Origin: Streptococcus sp. DD12
Lineage (GTDB): Bacteria > Bacillota > Bacilli > Lactobacillales > Streptococcaceae
Assembly (NCBI RefSeq): GCF_001578885.1
Contig: NZ_KQ969495.1
Span: 913,123-977,122 of the forward strand
Reading direction: 5' to 3'
Length of the DNA stretch: 64,000 nt
Within the stretch, counting starts at the first letter, position 1; each line of letters begins with the position of its first letter. Below, piece after piece: positions 31,888 through 40,265 of this stretch. A program made the position numbers and the translations under genes. The notes under the pieces were generated by a model that was not told where the DNA came from, did no database searches, and worked only from the letters and a program-made list of their open reading frames with translations.

Positions 31888-33084
31888 CTAATCGCTTTTA
31901 CCGTCCCATCTAAAGGCCTCCAAGCGCTTTTTGATATCCTCTCGCACATCCCATTTGTTTTTTGCTTTTTCGCCAACTTGTTTAACCCCCTCTTGAAAAA
32001 TCAAGCTCATGAGGGTGGCCAAGGCGTCTAAGACGGCTCGTCTTTTTTCAGCCGGGATACCTGTCAGGCCTTCAAGGGCTCGACGGCTACTGGTCATAAA
32101 ACTGGACTGAAAATCTGTCAAATCAGCAACTCCTGCTAAAATCAAGCTGTCAAAAACAGTATCGACACAGAGCTTCAATTGAGCATTTGGCAAGGCATCC
32201 AGAAATTGGTCAAACACCCGCTCCATGGTTTGACTAAGCAAGGTCTGGCCTTTGACTGCTGGCACTAGGGCCGTCTCAGACACTTGCCAATTAAAAATCG
32301 AGTGTTGCATCAATAATTGCCCGCGACTTTGAATGGTTTTGGTTTGTTCAGGCATTTCCAGCATGACCCCAACCAGTGATTCTTGTGGGCGATAGGCGGT
32401 CAGACGTGAAAGCATTGGGTTAGCACTGTCTTTGGCCAAAATCCGAGGGTGAAGCCCTGGGGCGTCATAGGTCACAAGCGCTAGCAGTTTGTCGGCAGCC
32501 TCCGAGTCTTGTTGAAGGCTCGCGTAAAGGGCTAGGTTGCCTCCCTTTGAGTGACCTGTCACCACTAAATCTGTCGACCAGTTGGCTAATACTTCCTTTA
32601 AGTAGGCCTGCGCCATTTCTTGGGCCGGAATTTCCGACCGATAGGTCATCATGAAGTCTTCTTTCCAGCCAATCAGACTGGTATCTGTCCCCCGAAAGAC
32701 CACTTGACTGTAGCTAATCTCTGGGATGGTGAGTACCACGGCTGCAAACTGTCGCTCGGTAACCACGGATACTTCCTCACGATAGCCTAAAAAATGCAGG
32801 TCCTTATAGCGTGAAAGCTCAGACATCAGCTGAAAAAGGTCACGCCGTTTGGTCGTGGCAAGGCCTGGGTTCTGGTCCCAGAGAACCTGTCGTTCTTGGA
32901 CTTGGTCAGATAGACTTGCCAAGGATTTGGCTGAAGCCCTACTAAACTCAGGCGACACGAGGCCTGTCAAAGGCAGGTAACAGAGTTCATTTAACAAGAG
33001 CTGGTCAACCGCGTTAACCCCTTCTTGCAAAAAAGAGACCTCTCCATACTCTTTTAGATATGAAAAAACATCCTCCTTGGCCAT
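31888..33084 (-). CDS. Alpha/beta-hydrolase, Mbeg1-like (DUF2974) lipase family
   Basis: The 398-residue protein has a nucleophile elbow VTGHSKGGNLALY (G-H-S-K-G, serine about 190), preceded by VFRGTDTSLIGWKEDFMMTY. This is the layout of the DUF2974/Mbeg1-like serine hydrolases. No signal peptide or TM helix is evident, so it is probably cytosolic. AAAGGAAAT precedes the ATG. It follows the MazG-like gene by 67 nt without a clear terminator, so read-through from the mevalonate operon is possible. The substrate is unknown. Confidence 0.85.
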   Translation of the reverse strand: MAKEDVFSYLKEYGEVSFLQEGVNAVDQLLLNELCYLPLTGLVSPEFSRASAKSLASLSDQVQERQVLWDQNPGLATTKRRDLFQLMSELSRYKDLHFLGYREEVSVVTERQFAAVVLTIPEISYSQVVFRGTDTSLIGWKEDFMMTYRSEIPAQEMAQAYLKEVLANWSTDLVVTGHSKGGNLALYASLQQDSEAADKLLALVTYDAPGLHPRILAKDSANPMLSRLTAYRPQESLVGVMLEMPEQTKTIQSRGQLLMQHSIFNWQVSETALVPAVKGQTLLSQTMERVFDQFLDALPNAQLKLCVDTVFDSLILAGVADLTDFQSSFMTSSRRALEGLTGIPAEKRRAVLDALATLMSLIFQEGVKQVGEKAKNKWDVREDIKKRLEAFRWDGKSD

Positions 33085-33151
33085 AATTTCCTTTCTCTTG
33101 CATACGGCTTCACCAAGCCTCTAAACCAGGTCCCCTCCCAAAGAGGAAAGT

Positions 33152-33457
33152 TTAGTTATCCGTTTTGGTATCGGCTTTCGGTAGGGGATATTTTAGCGCG
33201 TTTTTGGCTAATTTATCCTGAACGATACGAGTGACATCTAAGTCTAAAACAGTGGCTAGGTTCAAGGAATAAATCAAGACGTCTGCTAATTCTTCTGCAA
33301 CATTGGTCATGTCTTTGGGGGCATCCTGCCACTGGAAGTTTTCCAGAAGCTCTGCCGCCTCAATACTGATTGAAGTTGCCAAGTTTCTTGGGCTATGCGC
33401 CTGACCCCAGCCTCGTTCGCGATTAAAGGCTAAAATGGCCTCTTGCAAGTCATTCAT
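33152..33457 (-). CDS. MazG-like nucleotide pyrophosphohydrolase
   Basis: A 101-residue all-alpha protein with the NTP-pyrophosphatase metal motif SIEAAELLENFQW, then VAEELADVLIY (the E-x-x-E and E-x-x-D pattern). This matches the RS21-C6/dCTPase-1-like branch that removes non-canonical nucleotides. The ATG at 33457 (MNDLQEAIL) is chosen because AAAGGAG is 6 nt upstream. The in-frame ATG at 33463 touches that site. Its start overlaps the rhodanese gene's end by 8 nt. Confidence 0.85.
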   Translation of the reverse strand: MNDLQEAILAFNRERGWGQAHSPRNLATSISIEAAELLENFQWQDAPKDMTNVAEELADVLIYSLNLATVLDLDVTRIVQDKLAKNALKYPLPKADTKTDN

Positions 33458-33758
33458 GCCCATCTCCTTTCTCAACTGGGCCTTGATAGGTCCCAAAACC
33501 TCCCCTGACAAGCAGTAACTGTTGAAAACCTTCTTCTGCTAATCGTTCCACAGCCATCTGGGCCCGACTGCCCATCTGACACATGACAGCATAGGGTTGC
33601 TGAGGTGACAGGCTTTCCTTCCAGCTGGCAATCGCAGAAAGAGGAAGATTTCGCGCACCAGGCACATGCCCTTGACAAAATTCATCCGTCTCACGCACAT
33701 CCAGCAGGACCGCTTCCTTAGGCCCATTTAACCAATCTGTTAGTCTTATTTCTTGCAT
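33450..33758 (-). CDS. Single-domain rhodanese-like protein
   Basis: A 102-residue rhodanese fold with LLDVRETDEFCQGHVPGARNLPL and the active-site loop C60-QMGSR. The loop length fits sulfur-transfer enzymes rather than Cdc25-like phosphatases. The start at 33758 (MQEIRLTDW) follows a GGAGA site. It overlaps the end of fni by 13 nt and the MazG-like gene by 8 nt, so it is translated with the mevalonate operon. The sulfur acceptor is unknown. Confidence 0.88.
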   Translation of the reverse strand: MQEIRLTDWLNGPKEAVLLDVRETDEFCQGHVPGARNLPLSAIASWKESLSPQQPYAVMCQMGSRAQMAVERLAEEGFQQLLLVRGGFGTYQGPVEKGDGHE

Positions 33759-34768
33759 GCTATTTCTCCAGAGACTTGCTCCCAAGCTTCTTTGAGTCGA
33801 CCATAGAGCAGATAGGGGCGGTCTTTAAGCTGGTCTATACTTGCGGCGTTAAGGGCCGTCATCAAGAGGCGAAGGTCTTCTTTCCAGGCCTTGACTTGTG
33901 CAATCACTTCCTCAAGGGGCTGACGCTCTACCATTTCCAGAATGGTCCGAGAAAGCCCGACAGCCTTAGCCCCTAAGACAAAGGCTTTGACCATATCCAA
34001 AGGTTGGCGAATCCCTCCACTAGCTAAGACCTCTAACTGCTCTTGATAGGGCTGACTGCGTAAAAGCGCCAAGGGCGTTGTTTGCCCCCAATCATTGAGG
34101 TAGTCACGCCCATGACTGGAGCGTTGGTTTTCGATAAAAGCAAAGGAGGTTCCCCCTCGCCCAGAGATATCCACCGCTTTAAAACCAGCTGCTTGGGCTC
34201 GGGCCAGCGTCTCAGGGTCCATCCCAAAGCCGACTTCTTTTAACATCAAAGGGCTTGTCACCTCTTTAGGGTAACGGTTGAGGTGTTGCAACCAGTTTGA
34301 AAACTCCCTTTCCCCCTCTGGCATTAACAATTCTTGCATCAGATTGACATGCACTTGGAGAAAAAGCGGTTGCATGGCAGCCACAACTGTCTGGGCCTGC
34401 TCAGGGGTCTTGTCTAGACCGATATTCGTCGCCAAACGCAGGTCAGGGTAGCTCTCTCGCAAATGAAAAGAAGCTGGTTCTTGTCCTGCTAGAGCCGCAC
34501 TATAAGAACCCGTCACCATGACCAAATCACAAGCCAGCGCAACTTGCGCTAGCTTATGATTAACCTTTTCTGCCTTGGCACTGCCCCCTGTCATGGCATT
34601 GATATAAAAGGGAAAAGCCCATTTTTCCCCGAGCACAGTTGTTGATAAATCAACCTGATGTGGGGAAATCTCTGGCAAGGAACTTTGCAGAAGTTCCATG
34701 TCATCAAAGGCATTATAGGGGGATTGGTAGCGTAAGGCATAGGCTATATGCTGGTCTTTACGATTCAT
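33746..34768 (-). CDS. fni: Type 2 isopentenyl-diphosphate isomerase
   Basis: The 340-residue FMN- and NADPH-dependent enzyme interconverts IPP and DMAPP. Visible are the N-terminal RKDQHIAYAL, FINAMTGGS (flavin pocket), LQVHVNLMQELLMPEGEREF and the glycine-rich DISGRGGTSFAFIE and ASGGIRQPLDMVKA phosphate-binding segments. It overlaps mvaK2 by 11 nt. Confidence 0.97.
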   Translation of the reverse strand: MNRKDQHIAYALRYQSPYNAFDDMELLQSSLPEISPHQVDLSTTVLGEKWAFPFYINAMTGGSAKAEKVNHKLAQVALACDLVMVTGSYSAALAGQEPASFHLRESYPDLRLATNIGLDKTPEQAQTVVAAMQPLFLQVHVNLMQELLMPEGEREFSNWLQHLNRYPKEVTSPLMLKEVGFGMDPETLARAQAAGFKAVDISGRGGTSFAFIENQRSSHGRDYLNDWGQTTPLALLRSQPYQEQLEVLASGGIRQPLDMVKAFVLGAKAVGLSRTILEMVERQPLEEVIAQVKAWKEDLRLLMTALNAASIDQLKDRPYLLYGRLKEAWEQVSGEIACKK

Positions 34769-35774
34769 ACGTTTCTCCTAGGTTAATCTCTGCAATGGTC
34801 TCAATGCCAACCGTCTGCCAAGCTTGACTGAGCGCCCTTGCTTGCGCTGTGTCAAAGACTAGGGCAATCCCACAGTCACCCCCGCCAGCTCCACTGCTTT
34901 TAGCTGCAATGTCTAAAGCCTGCGCTTGTGCCACTAAGGCATCTAGAGCAGGCGTGTAAATAGCGGGGTCCAGGTCCTTTAAGGCCTGACCTGCCTGCTT
35001 GATGGCTGACTGGGCAAGTGCCTTTTGCCCCGCTTCCAAGGCCTCTTTCAGCCTAGCGACAGCCTTTTCCATGACTTGTAAAAACGCAGGCGCTTGACTC
35101 CCCTTGACACGGTCCACCAAGTCTTGCGAGGAGGCAGCCTTCTGCGTCCAACCGACCAGGACAGTAGCTGGGAAAGTACTTGCTACAGGGCTAATCTCAT
35201 AGCCCCAGTCTCTTGTCATGACTTGTGCTATTGCTTCTTCTTCCAACCACTGCTTGACCGACTGACGGTCAAAGGAAACGTAAGAGGTCACTTGGTCCGT
35301 GGTGATACAGGCGATGTCTCCCATCGAACCATTATCACCTAGGGTCAAAAGCGTCGCACTGGCCAGCTTAAACAAGAGGTCTGAGCTAACTGTGACACCA
35401 TAAAAAGCCAAGACAGCCTTCAAAGTCACAACCACTACACAACCACTAGACCCCAAGCCGAATTTCTTGCCCGCTTGCCCTAGTTGCCCTGAAATGGTCA
35501 AGGAAAAAGGACATCTCTCTTTCAGCCAACCCATCTGCAAAAGATAGGTTTCTGCTAGTGCAATCGCTTGATAGATGAGCTGGTAGCGGGTGTCCTCAGG
35601 ACCGGTGGCCACCTGACCAATTTGTTCGGAAAACAAGCGTCTCGACTTAGCCGGAGCAATCGTGGCTGTCAAATAAAGAGGAACCGGTAGAATAAGCGCT
35701 GACTGACCTGGTGTCAAGATGCTGTATTCACCTGCCAGGTAAAGCTTCCCTGGCGCTTTTACAGTAATGCTCAT
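34758..35774 (-). CDS. mvaK2: Phosphomevalonate kinase
   Basis: The 338-residue GHMP kinase converts mevalonate 5-phosphate to the diphosphate. APGKLYLAGEYSIL is at the N-terminus, the ATP loop FGLGSSGCVVVVTLKA near 110, and a C-terminal SSGAGGGDCGIAL motif follows. It overlaps mvaD by 4 nt (ATGA). Confidence 0.97.
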   Translation of the reverse strand: MSITVKAPGKLYLAGEYSILTPGQSALILPVPLYLTATIAPAKSRRLFSEQIGQVATGPEDTRYQLIYQAIALAETYLLQMGWLKERCPFSLTISGQLGQAGKKFGLGSSGCVVVVTLKAVLAFYGVTVSSDLLFKLASATLLTLGDNGSMGDIACITTDQVTSYVSFDRQSVKQWLEEEAIAQVMTRDWGYEISPVASTFPATVLVGWTQKAASSQDLVDRVKGSQAPAFLQVMEKAVARLKEALEAGQKALAQSAIKQAGQALKDLDPAIYTPALDALVAQAQALDIAAKSSGAGGGDCGIALVFDTAQARALSQAWQTVGIETIAEINLGETYES

Positions 35775-36709
35775 GAGAGTTCCTTCGTTTTAGAGGCAAT
35801 CACTTGGTAATCCTCGGCAAAAATCGCGCTTAAGCGGTCTAAGTCTTCCTCAAGACAAAGCACCTTGACATTTGGTCCAGCATCCATGGTGAAATAACAG
35901 CGTTCGCCACTGGCACGCAGGGCACGCACCCGGTCCATTGCTGCCTGACTTGCACTTGTCAAATAACTAAAAGGTGGCTGGCTAGCCCTTGTCGTGCTAT
36001 GCATGGCCAGAGCATTGCTTTCTGTCAAGCGACCAACAGCCTCAAAATCATCGGCAGCCAAGTAGCCCTGCATGGCGGTGTAATCTTTTGCCGATTGGGT
36101 AACCCAATCCGAGAAATTACTGGCTGTCTCCACGCACCGCTTCATGCCTTCACGAGAAGAAATAGCTTTTTTCTGGTCTGAAATCACTAGGATAATCATG
36201 GCCAGCTTGAGATTTGTCTTTACAGGAAAAATAGCCCCACTATCCTTATCCCAAGCCACAACTGGCCCATAAAGGCTACGCGCTGAAGAGCCTGAAGCAA
36301 ACTTTGCTTCTTGGGCCAGCCGCTTGGTATCCCATTGGCACTGATAAAATTGATTGGCCGCTCGCACAAGCGCAGACAAACCAGACGAACTAGAGGATAA
36401 GCCTGCTGCCGTTGGCATATGGTTAACGGAACGCACCTCACAAAAACCGTCTTCTGGCCGGCGAAAGCGGTCTAAAACCTTACTCACCTTAGCTGTTTCG
36501 GCTTGTCCTTGACGCTCTCCGTCAAGATAGAAGATATCCTCAGTCGCTTCTTTGGAAAGAGGGGCTATCTCCGTATCCGTCGTCAAAGCTTCCAGCGTCA
36601 GCGAAATGCTAGATGTCGCTGGCCGCATAGCGGTAGGGTCAGCCTTCCCCCAGTATTTGATTAGCGCAATATTGGCATAGGATGTTACGGCTACATTTTC
36701 TCGATCCAT
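35771..36709 (-). CDS. mvaD: Diphosphomevalonate decarboxylase
   Basis: The 312-residue GHMP-family enzyme makes isopentenyl diphosphate. TSYANIALIKYWGKAD is the N-terminal signature. The MPTAAGLSSSSSGLSAL loop and the catalytic-aspartate region FTMDAGPNVKVL are present. It overlaps mvaK1 by 19 nt. Confidence 0.98.
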   Translation of the reverse strand: MDRENVAVTSYANIALIKYWGKADPTAMRPATSSISLTLEALTTDTEIAPLSKEATEDIFYLDGERQGQAETAKVSKVLDRFRRPEDGFCEVRSVNHMPTAAGLSSSSSGLSALVRAANQFYQCQWDTKRLAQEAKFASGSSARSLYGPVVAWDKDSGAIFPVKTNLKLAMIILVISDQKKAISSREGMKRCVETASNFSDWVTQSAKDYTAMQGYLAADDFEAVGRLTESNALAMHSTTRASQPPFSYLTSASQAAMDRVRALRASGERCYFTMDAGPNVKVLCLEEDLDRLSAIFAEDYQVIASKTKELS

Positions 36710-37581
36710 GTTTGCTTGGCTCCTTTCTGCTTAAGTTCTTTTTGGAGGTCTAAGGCCAAAGACTCCGTGTCAGCTAGGGCAATGATACAGCCCCCCAGAC
36801 CGCCACCTGTCATCTTGGCTCCCAAAGCGCCTGTCGCTAGGGCTTGAGCAACCAGTCGGTCAGAGGCCTCACAAGACACCCCTAAAGCCTTCAGGCTGGC
36901 ATGGGCTTGGGTCATTTTCTCTCCCATACCCTGATAATCGCTAGCCAAAAGCGCCCCTTCAAATTGCTCAGCCAGTAGGCCCAAGCGGTTAAGATGAGGC
37001 AAAGCTTTTTCTTGAAGGTCCTGCACCTTTTGAATGGCCTCGCTGGTTTGACCATGAATCCCAGTATCGGCAATGACCAGATAGGCCTGGCCCTCAAAGG
37101 CCAGACGTTTAAAACCAACATTTCGGATGTAACTAATCAGTTCATCACTCAGGCAGGTCTTGGCATCCAGCCCACTTGGGTTGGTGTGAGCGATAATTTC
37201 TGATTGATTGACCAATATTTCCAAATCCTGATGGCTAATGGTCTGCCCAAAGTAGTCATAAACCGCTCGAATGGCTGCAATCGAAACCGCTGCCGACGAG
37301 CCCATCCCCCGCCTTTGGGGCACATTAGAGACAATCTCATAGCGGATGGGCGCATTTTCTTGTCCCAAATGCTCTAGAGCAGCATAAACCGCCGTGGATA
37401 AGGGGTCCGTCAAGTTCACTGCAAAAGGCTGGTCACTGGCTGTCACCTGACAGCTCACCCGAATCCCCTGTAAAGGCATGGCAATGGCCGGAAAACCATA
37501 GACCACCGAGTGTTCCCCCATTAATATAATCTTGCTATGAGCATCCCCATGCCCTATCATTTGCTCTGTCATCTTTTTCAT
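36691..37581 (-). CDS. mvaK1: Mevalonate kinase
   Basis: A 296-residue GHMP kinase with HSKIILMGEHSVVYGFPAIAMPL near the N-terminus and RRGMGSSAAVSIAAIRA as ATP loop. It ends with KMTGGGLGGCIIAL. It is the first gene of the mevalonate operon. The start MKKMTEQM has no strong ribosome-binding site, and ATG codons at residues 4 and 8 are alternatives. Confidence 0.96.
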   Translation of the reverse strand: MKKMTEQMIGHGDAHSKIILMGEHSVVYGFPAIAMPLQGIRVSCQVTASDQPFAVNLTDPLSTAVYAALEHLGQENAPIRYEIVSNVPQRRGMGSSAAVSIAAIRAVYDYFGQTISHQDLEILVNQSEIIAHTNPSGLDAKTCLSDELISYIRNVGFKRLAFEGQAYLVIADTGIHGQTSEAIQKVQDLQEKALPHLNRLGLLAEQFEGALLASDYQGMGEKMTQAHASLKALGVSCEASDRLVAQALATGALGAKMTGGGLGGCIIALADTESLALDLQKELKQKGAKQTWIEKM

Positions 37582-37716
37582 CTCATTATCTTTTAATCAA
37601 CTCTTTTATTCTAATATAATTCCTCTTAATTCGCTACTGGAAACCCTAGCCCTTTCTGTCACGCCAGCCTTTCCCACCTCTTCTAGACAGACCGGCTTTC
37701 ATTGCCCCTTATTTTT

Positions 37717-37725
37717 TGTTATAAT
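37717..37725 (+). promoter_or_regulatory. Extended -10 promoter of mntH
   Basis: TGTTATAAT with the hexamer at 37720-37725, about 48 nt before the ATG. GGTGAGGGG serves as ribosome-binding site. No MntR palindrome was recognised. Confidence 0.55.
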
Positions 37726-37772
37726 CCCAGTAAAACAGGTGAGGGGTTAGCCCTTTTAGAAACGAGACAAGT

Positions 37773-39128
37773 ATGTCACAACAATCTGATTTATCGTCCC
37801 ATGCGGGCACGTCTTTACAAGACATCAACCAGTCTATCCAAGTCCCTAAAAACCTAGGTCTCTGGAAAAGCTTTCTACGCTTTTTAGGTCCAGGAGCGCT
37901 GGTAGCTGTCGGCTATATGGACCCGGGCAACTGGATTACCAGCGTCCAAGGAGGTGCCAGCTACCGTTACCTTCTCTTATCCGTCATTCTACTCTCTTCA
38001 TTGATTGCCATGCAGTTGCAACAAATGTCGGGAAAACTCGGTATCGTCACTCGGTCCGACCTAGCCCAAGCCACGGCCCACTATCTACCCAAACCTCTGC
38101 GCTACTTGCTTTGGGTCATTATTGAACTCGCCCTCATGGCCACCGATTTGGCCGAAGTTATCGGTTCTGGGATTGCCCTGCATCTGCTCTTTGGCTGGGA
38201 CTTGCTTTTTTCTATTTTACTAACGGTTTGCGATGTCTTTTTATTGCTCTCTTTGATGAAACTCGGTTTTCGAAAAATCGAAGCGATTGTCTCCACCTTG
38301 ATCGCAACGATTTTGATTATTTTCGTCTACTTGGTTTTCTTGTCCAAGCCTAGCCTGACTGGGATTTTACAGGGCTATCTGCCCCAGCTCTCTGTCTTCG
38401 ACACGCAAACCACAGGCAGTTTGTCCAGTCGTTTGACCCTGAGCCTGGGTATCCTAGGGGCCACTGTCATGCCACACAACCTCTATCTGCACTCTTCCAT
38501 CTCACAAACCCGCCGTGTTGACTATGATGACCCCAAGGACATTCAGCAAGCGGTGCGGTTTATGACTTGGGATTCCAACCTGCAACTGAGTTTGGCCTTT
38601 GTGGTCAACTCCCTCTTGCTTATCCTTGGGGCGGCCCTCTTTTTCGGGCACTCTGAAAAAATTGGGGCTTTTTCCAGCATGTACCATGCCCTTGAAACTC
38701 CCAGCATCGCAGGGAGCATTGCCAGTCCTTTTCTAGCAACCCTCTTTGCCGTTGCCCTTTTGGCGAGTGGGCAAAACTCTACCATCACAGGAACCCTAAC
38801 CAGTGAAATCGTCATGGAAGGTTTCCTCAAGCTACGTATGCCAGCTTGGCTCATTCGTCTGGTGACCCGGCTCTTTGCTCTCTTGCCAGTTATCGTCGTC
38901 GCCTTGCTTTTCGGAGACCAAGAAACCACGCTGGACAACCTCCTCATCTACTCACAAGTTTTCTTGTCCATTGCCCTGCCCTTCTCCATTTTCCCCTTGG
39001 TCTATTTAACCTCTCAGAAAAAGATTATGGGAGATTATGCCAATGCCAAATGGAATTCAGCCCTTGGCTACGGTGTTGCCGGACTCTTAACCATCCTCAA
39101 TATTATTCTAGTAGTTGACATGTTTTAA
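37773..39128 (+). CDS. mntH: Nramp-family Mn/Fe transporter
   Basis: The 451-residue proton-coupled divalent metal importer has about eleven TM segments. The metal-site motif YMDPGNWITSVQGGA (TM1, about 48-62) is intact. The TM6 motif is GATVMPHNLYLHSSI, and the end has a TM-rich region. Streptococcal homologues import Mn or Fe. It is monocistronic with its own extended -10. Its last codons contain the promoter of bioY. Confidence 0.95.
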   Translation: MSQQSDLSSHAGTSLQDINQSIQVPKNLGLWKSFLRFLGPGALVAVGYMDPGNWITSVQGGASYRYLLLSVILLSSLIAMQLQQMSGKLGIVTRSDLAQATAHYLPKPLRYLLWVIIELALMATDLAEVIGSGIALHLLFGWDLLFSILLTVCDVFLLLSLMKLGFRKIEAIVSTLIATILIIFVYLVFLSKPSLTGILQGYLPQLSVFDTQTTGSLSSRLTLSLGILGATVMPHNLYLHSSISQTRRVDYDDPKDIQQAVRFMTWDSNLQLSLAFVVNSLLLILGAALFFGHSEKIGAFSSMYHALETPSIAGSIASPFLATLFAVALLASGQNSTITGTLTSEIVMEGFLKLRMPAWLIRLVTRLFALLPVIVVALLFGDQETTLDNLLIYSQVFLSIALPFSIFPLVYLTSQKKIMGDYANAKWNSALGYGVAGLLTILNIILVVDMF

Positions 39129-39142
39129 AAATCCTTTATAAT
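39115..39142 (+). promoter_or_regulatory. Consensus promoter of bioY inside the mntH 3' end
   Basis: TTGACA (39115-39120), a 16-nt spacer and TATAAT (39137-39142). Both hexamers are perfect. The -35 lies within the last mntH codons. Confidence 0.85.
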
Positions 39143-39177
39143 AAGTGTTACCCTATTTTTTAAGAAAGGTAACACTT
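39143..39177 (+). promoter_or_regulatory. BirA-type operator before bioY
   Basis: AAGTGTTACC and GGTAACACTT are perfect inverted arms separated by 15 nt. This is the arm and spacer layout of Firmicute BirA boxes (TTGTWAACC-N14/15-GGTTWACAA). It starts directly after the -10, where a bound repressor would block initiation. A T-rich stretch follows, so it could also act as an mntH terminator. Confidence 0.7.
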
Positions 39178-39183
39178 ATTTTT

Positions 39184-39707
39184 ATGTCTCTTTTATCAAC
39201 CAAGCGCTTGGCCCGCATGGCCATTGCTGTTGCACTTGTGATTGTTTGTTCGCAGATTACTGTGCCTCTACCCGGCATTCCTTTTACCCTACAAACCTTT
39301 GCGGTCGGTTTAGTGGCCAGCCTGCTAGCACCTCTGGATGCCTTTTTGGCCTGTCTTACCTATCTCCTGCTTGGTGCCATCGGTTTACCCGTTTTTGCTG
39401 GTGGCGCTGGCGGTTGGGCTAGCTTTGTAGGCGCTGGCGGTGGTTTCCTGATTGGTTTTAGTCTTTTTGCCCTCTGGACGAGCTTCTCAACCCACAAAAA
39501 CAAAACTTTTGGTGGTTGCTTTTAAACCTTATCTTAGGCGATGCCCTCGCTTTCTTCTGCGGTTGGCTGGGACTCATGACCTTTTTACATCTGGATGCCA
39601 GTGCTGCCTTTTATGCCGGTGTGGCTCCCTTTGTTCTCATCGATCTGATCAAGATGGTAGTCGTGGCCATCATCGCCCAACGGTTACGCCCAATTTTATC
39701 ACGCTAA
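39184..39707 (+). pseudogene. bioY: Biotin transporter S component BioY, interrupted by a frameshift
   Basis: From ATG 39184 the frame encodes the N-terminal two thirds of BioY (ITVPLPGIPFTLQTFAVGL, GAIGLPVFAGGAGGWASFVG). It runs into a stop at 39525 after an unrelated tail, NKTFGGCF. The C-terminal third (LNLILGDALAFFCGWLGLM...RLRPILSR) continues in the next frame to 39707. The switch corresponds to loss of one base in the run-rich stretch 39495-39510 (A5, A4, T4). BioY is normally about 175-190 residues, which the two parts supply together. It may be a pseudogene, a sequencing indel or recoding; the last is least likely because no canonical slippery heptamer is in frame. Confidence 0.85.
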
Positions 39708-39717
39708 GATACGACAA

Positions 39718-39745
39718 AAAACCCGAGACGACTGTCTCGGGTTTT
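39718..39745. terminator. Terminator after bioY, first hairpin of the repeat array
   Basis: A 12-bp perfect stem AAAACCCGAGAC (39718-39729) with GTCTCGGGTTTT (39734-39745) and loop GACT. A and T runs on the two sides make it bidirectional. Confidence 0.85.
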
Positions 39746-39832
39746 GAAACATTGCTAAACTTTTAGATGGCTAGATTCTGCGGAAGGCTACAAATAGAAA
39801 AAAGGTATTTTCAGTTTTTTGGAACAACCTAC

Positions 39833-39968
39833 AAGACTTTCCGCCGTGAGAAAAGTGCTTGAAACAAGCTTGTTTCAAGCCTTCGGTAACTTTGAGACCT
39901 AGGCTCAAAGTTAAGGTATGGAATCCGTCAGGATTCGCTACCGTCCGTCCTCACCTAAGGGAAGTCTT
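39833..39968 (+). ncRNA. Putative structured RNA element, copy 1
   Basis: The outer stem AAGACTTTCC (39833-39842) pairs with GGGAAGTCTT. An inner GTGAG/CTCAC helix follows, and then three hairpins. These are GCTTGAAAC/GTTTCAAGC, AACTTTGAG/CTCAAAGTT with loop ACCTAGG, and GGTAtGGAATCC/GGATTCGcTACC. The call as RNA is inference. No promoter was identified, and it could instead be a DNA-level repeat. Confidence 0.45.
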
Positions 39969-39991
39969 AATAAGATTTTGTTTTCAATCTC

Positions 39992-40265
39992 AAAACCCGA
40001 GACGACTGTCTCGGGTTTTGAAACATTGCTAAACTTTTAGAACGCTAGATCCTACGGAAGGCTACAAATAGGAAAAGGTGTTTTCAGTTCTTAGCAACAA
40101 CCTGCAAGACTTCCCGCCGTGAGAAAAAGGCTTGAAACAAGCTTGTTTCAAGCCTTCGGTAACTTTGAGACCTAGGCTCAAAGTTAAGGTATGGAATCCG
40201 TCAGGGTTCGCTACCGTCCGTCACTCACCTAAGGGAAGTCTTAATAAAGATTTATTTTCAATCTC
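39992..40265 (+). repeat. Tandem repeat unit 2 (274 bp)
   Basis: Same organisation as unit 1, offset by exactly 274 nt. The first hairpin (39992-40019) is identical to that of unit 1. Its multi-hairpin element lies at 40106-40242. Confidence 0.9.
40106..40242 (+). ncRNA. Putative structured RNA element, copy 2
   Basis: Same fold as copy 1. The outer stem is now all Watson-Crick (AAGACTTCCC with GGGAAGTCTT). The second hairpin is extended to a perfect 26-nt palindrome centred on AAGCTT. One A-to-G change in the fourth hairpin becomes a G-U pair on the + strand. Confidence 0.45.

Larger units (their letters stand above)
39718..39991 (+). repeat. Tandem repeat unit 1 (274 bp)
   Basis: Begins with the terminator hairpin, then an AT-rich spacer containing CGGAAGGCTACAAATAG. 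The multi-hairpin element is at 39833-39968 and the unit closes with TTTTCAATCTC. It is about 90 percent identical to unit 2 by eye, with differences concentrated in the spacer. Confidence 0.9.

Noticed and set aside
39495..39510. Programmed -1 frameshift in bioY
   Set aside because: The zero-frame codons CAC-AAA-AAC do not form an X-XXY-YYZ slippery heptamer and no clear stimulatory stem follows.
39833..40242. tRNA-like or CRISPR interpretation of the repeat array
   Set aside because: There is no T-loop, no CCA-acceptor geometry and no regular short repeat with unique spacers; the unit is 274 nt with multi-hairpin content.
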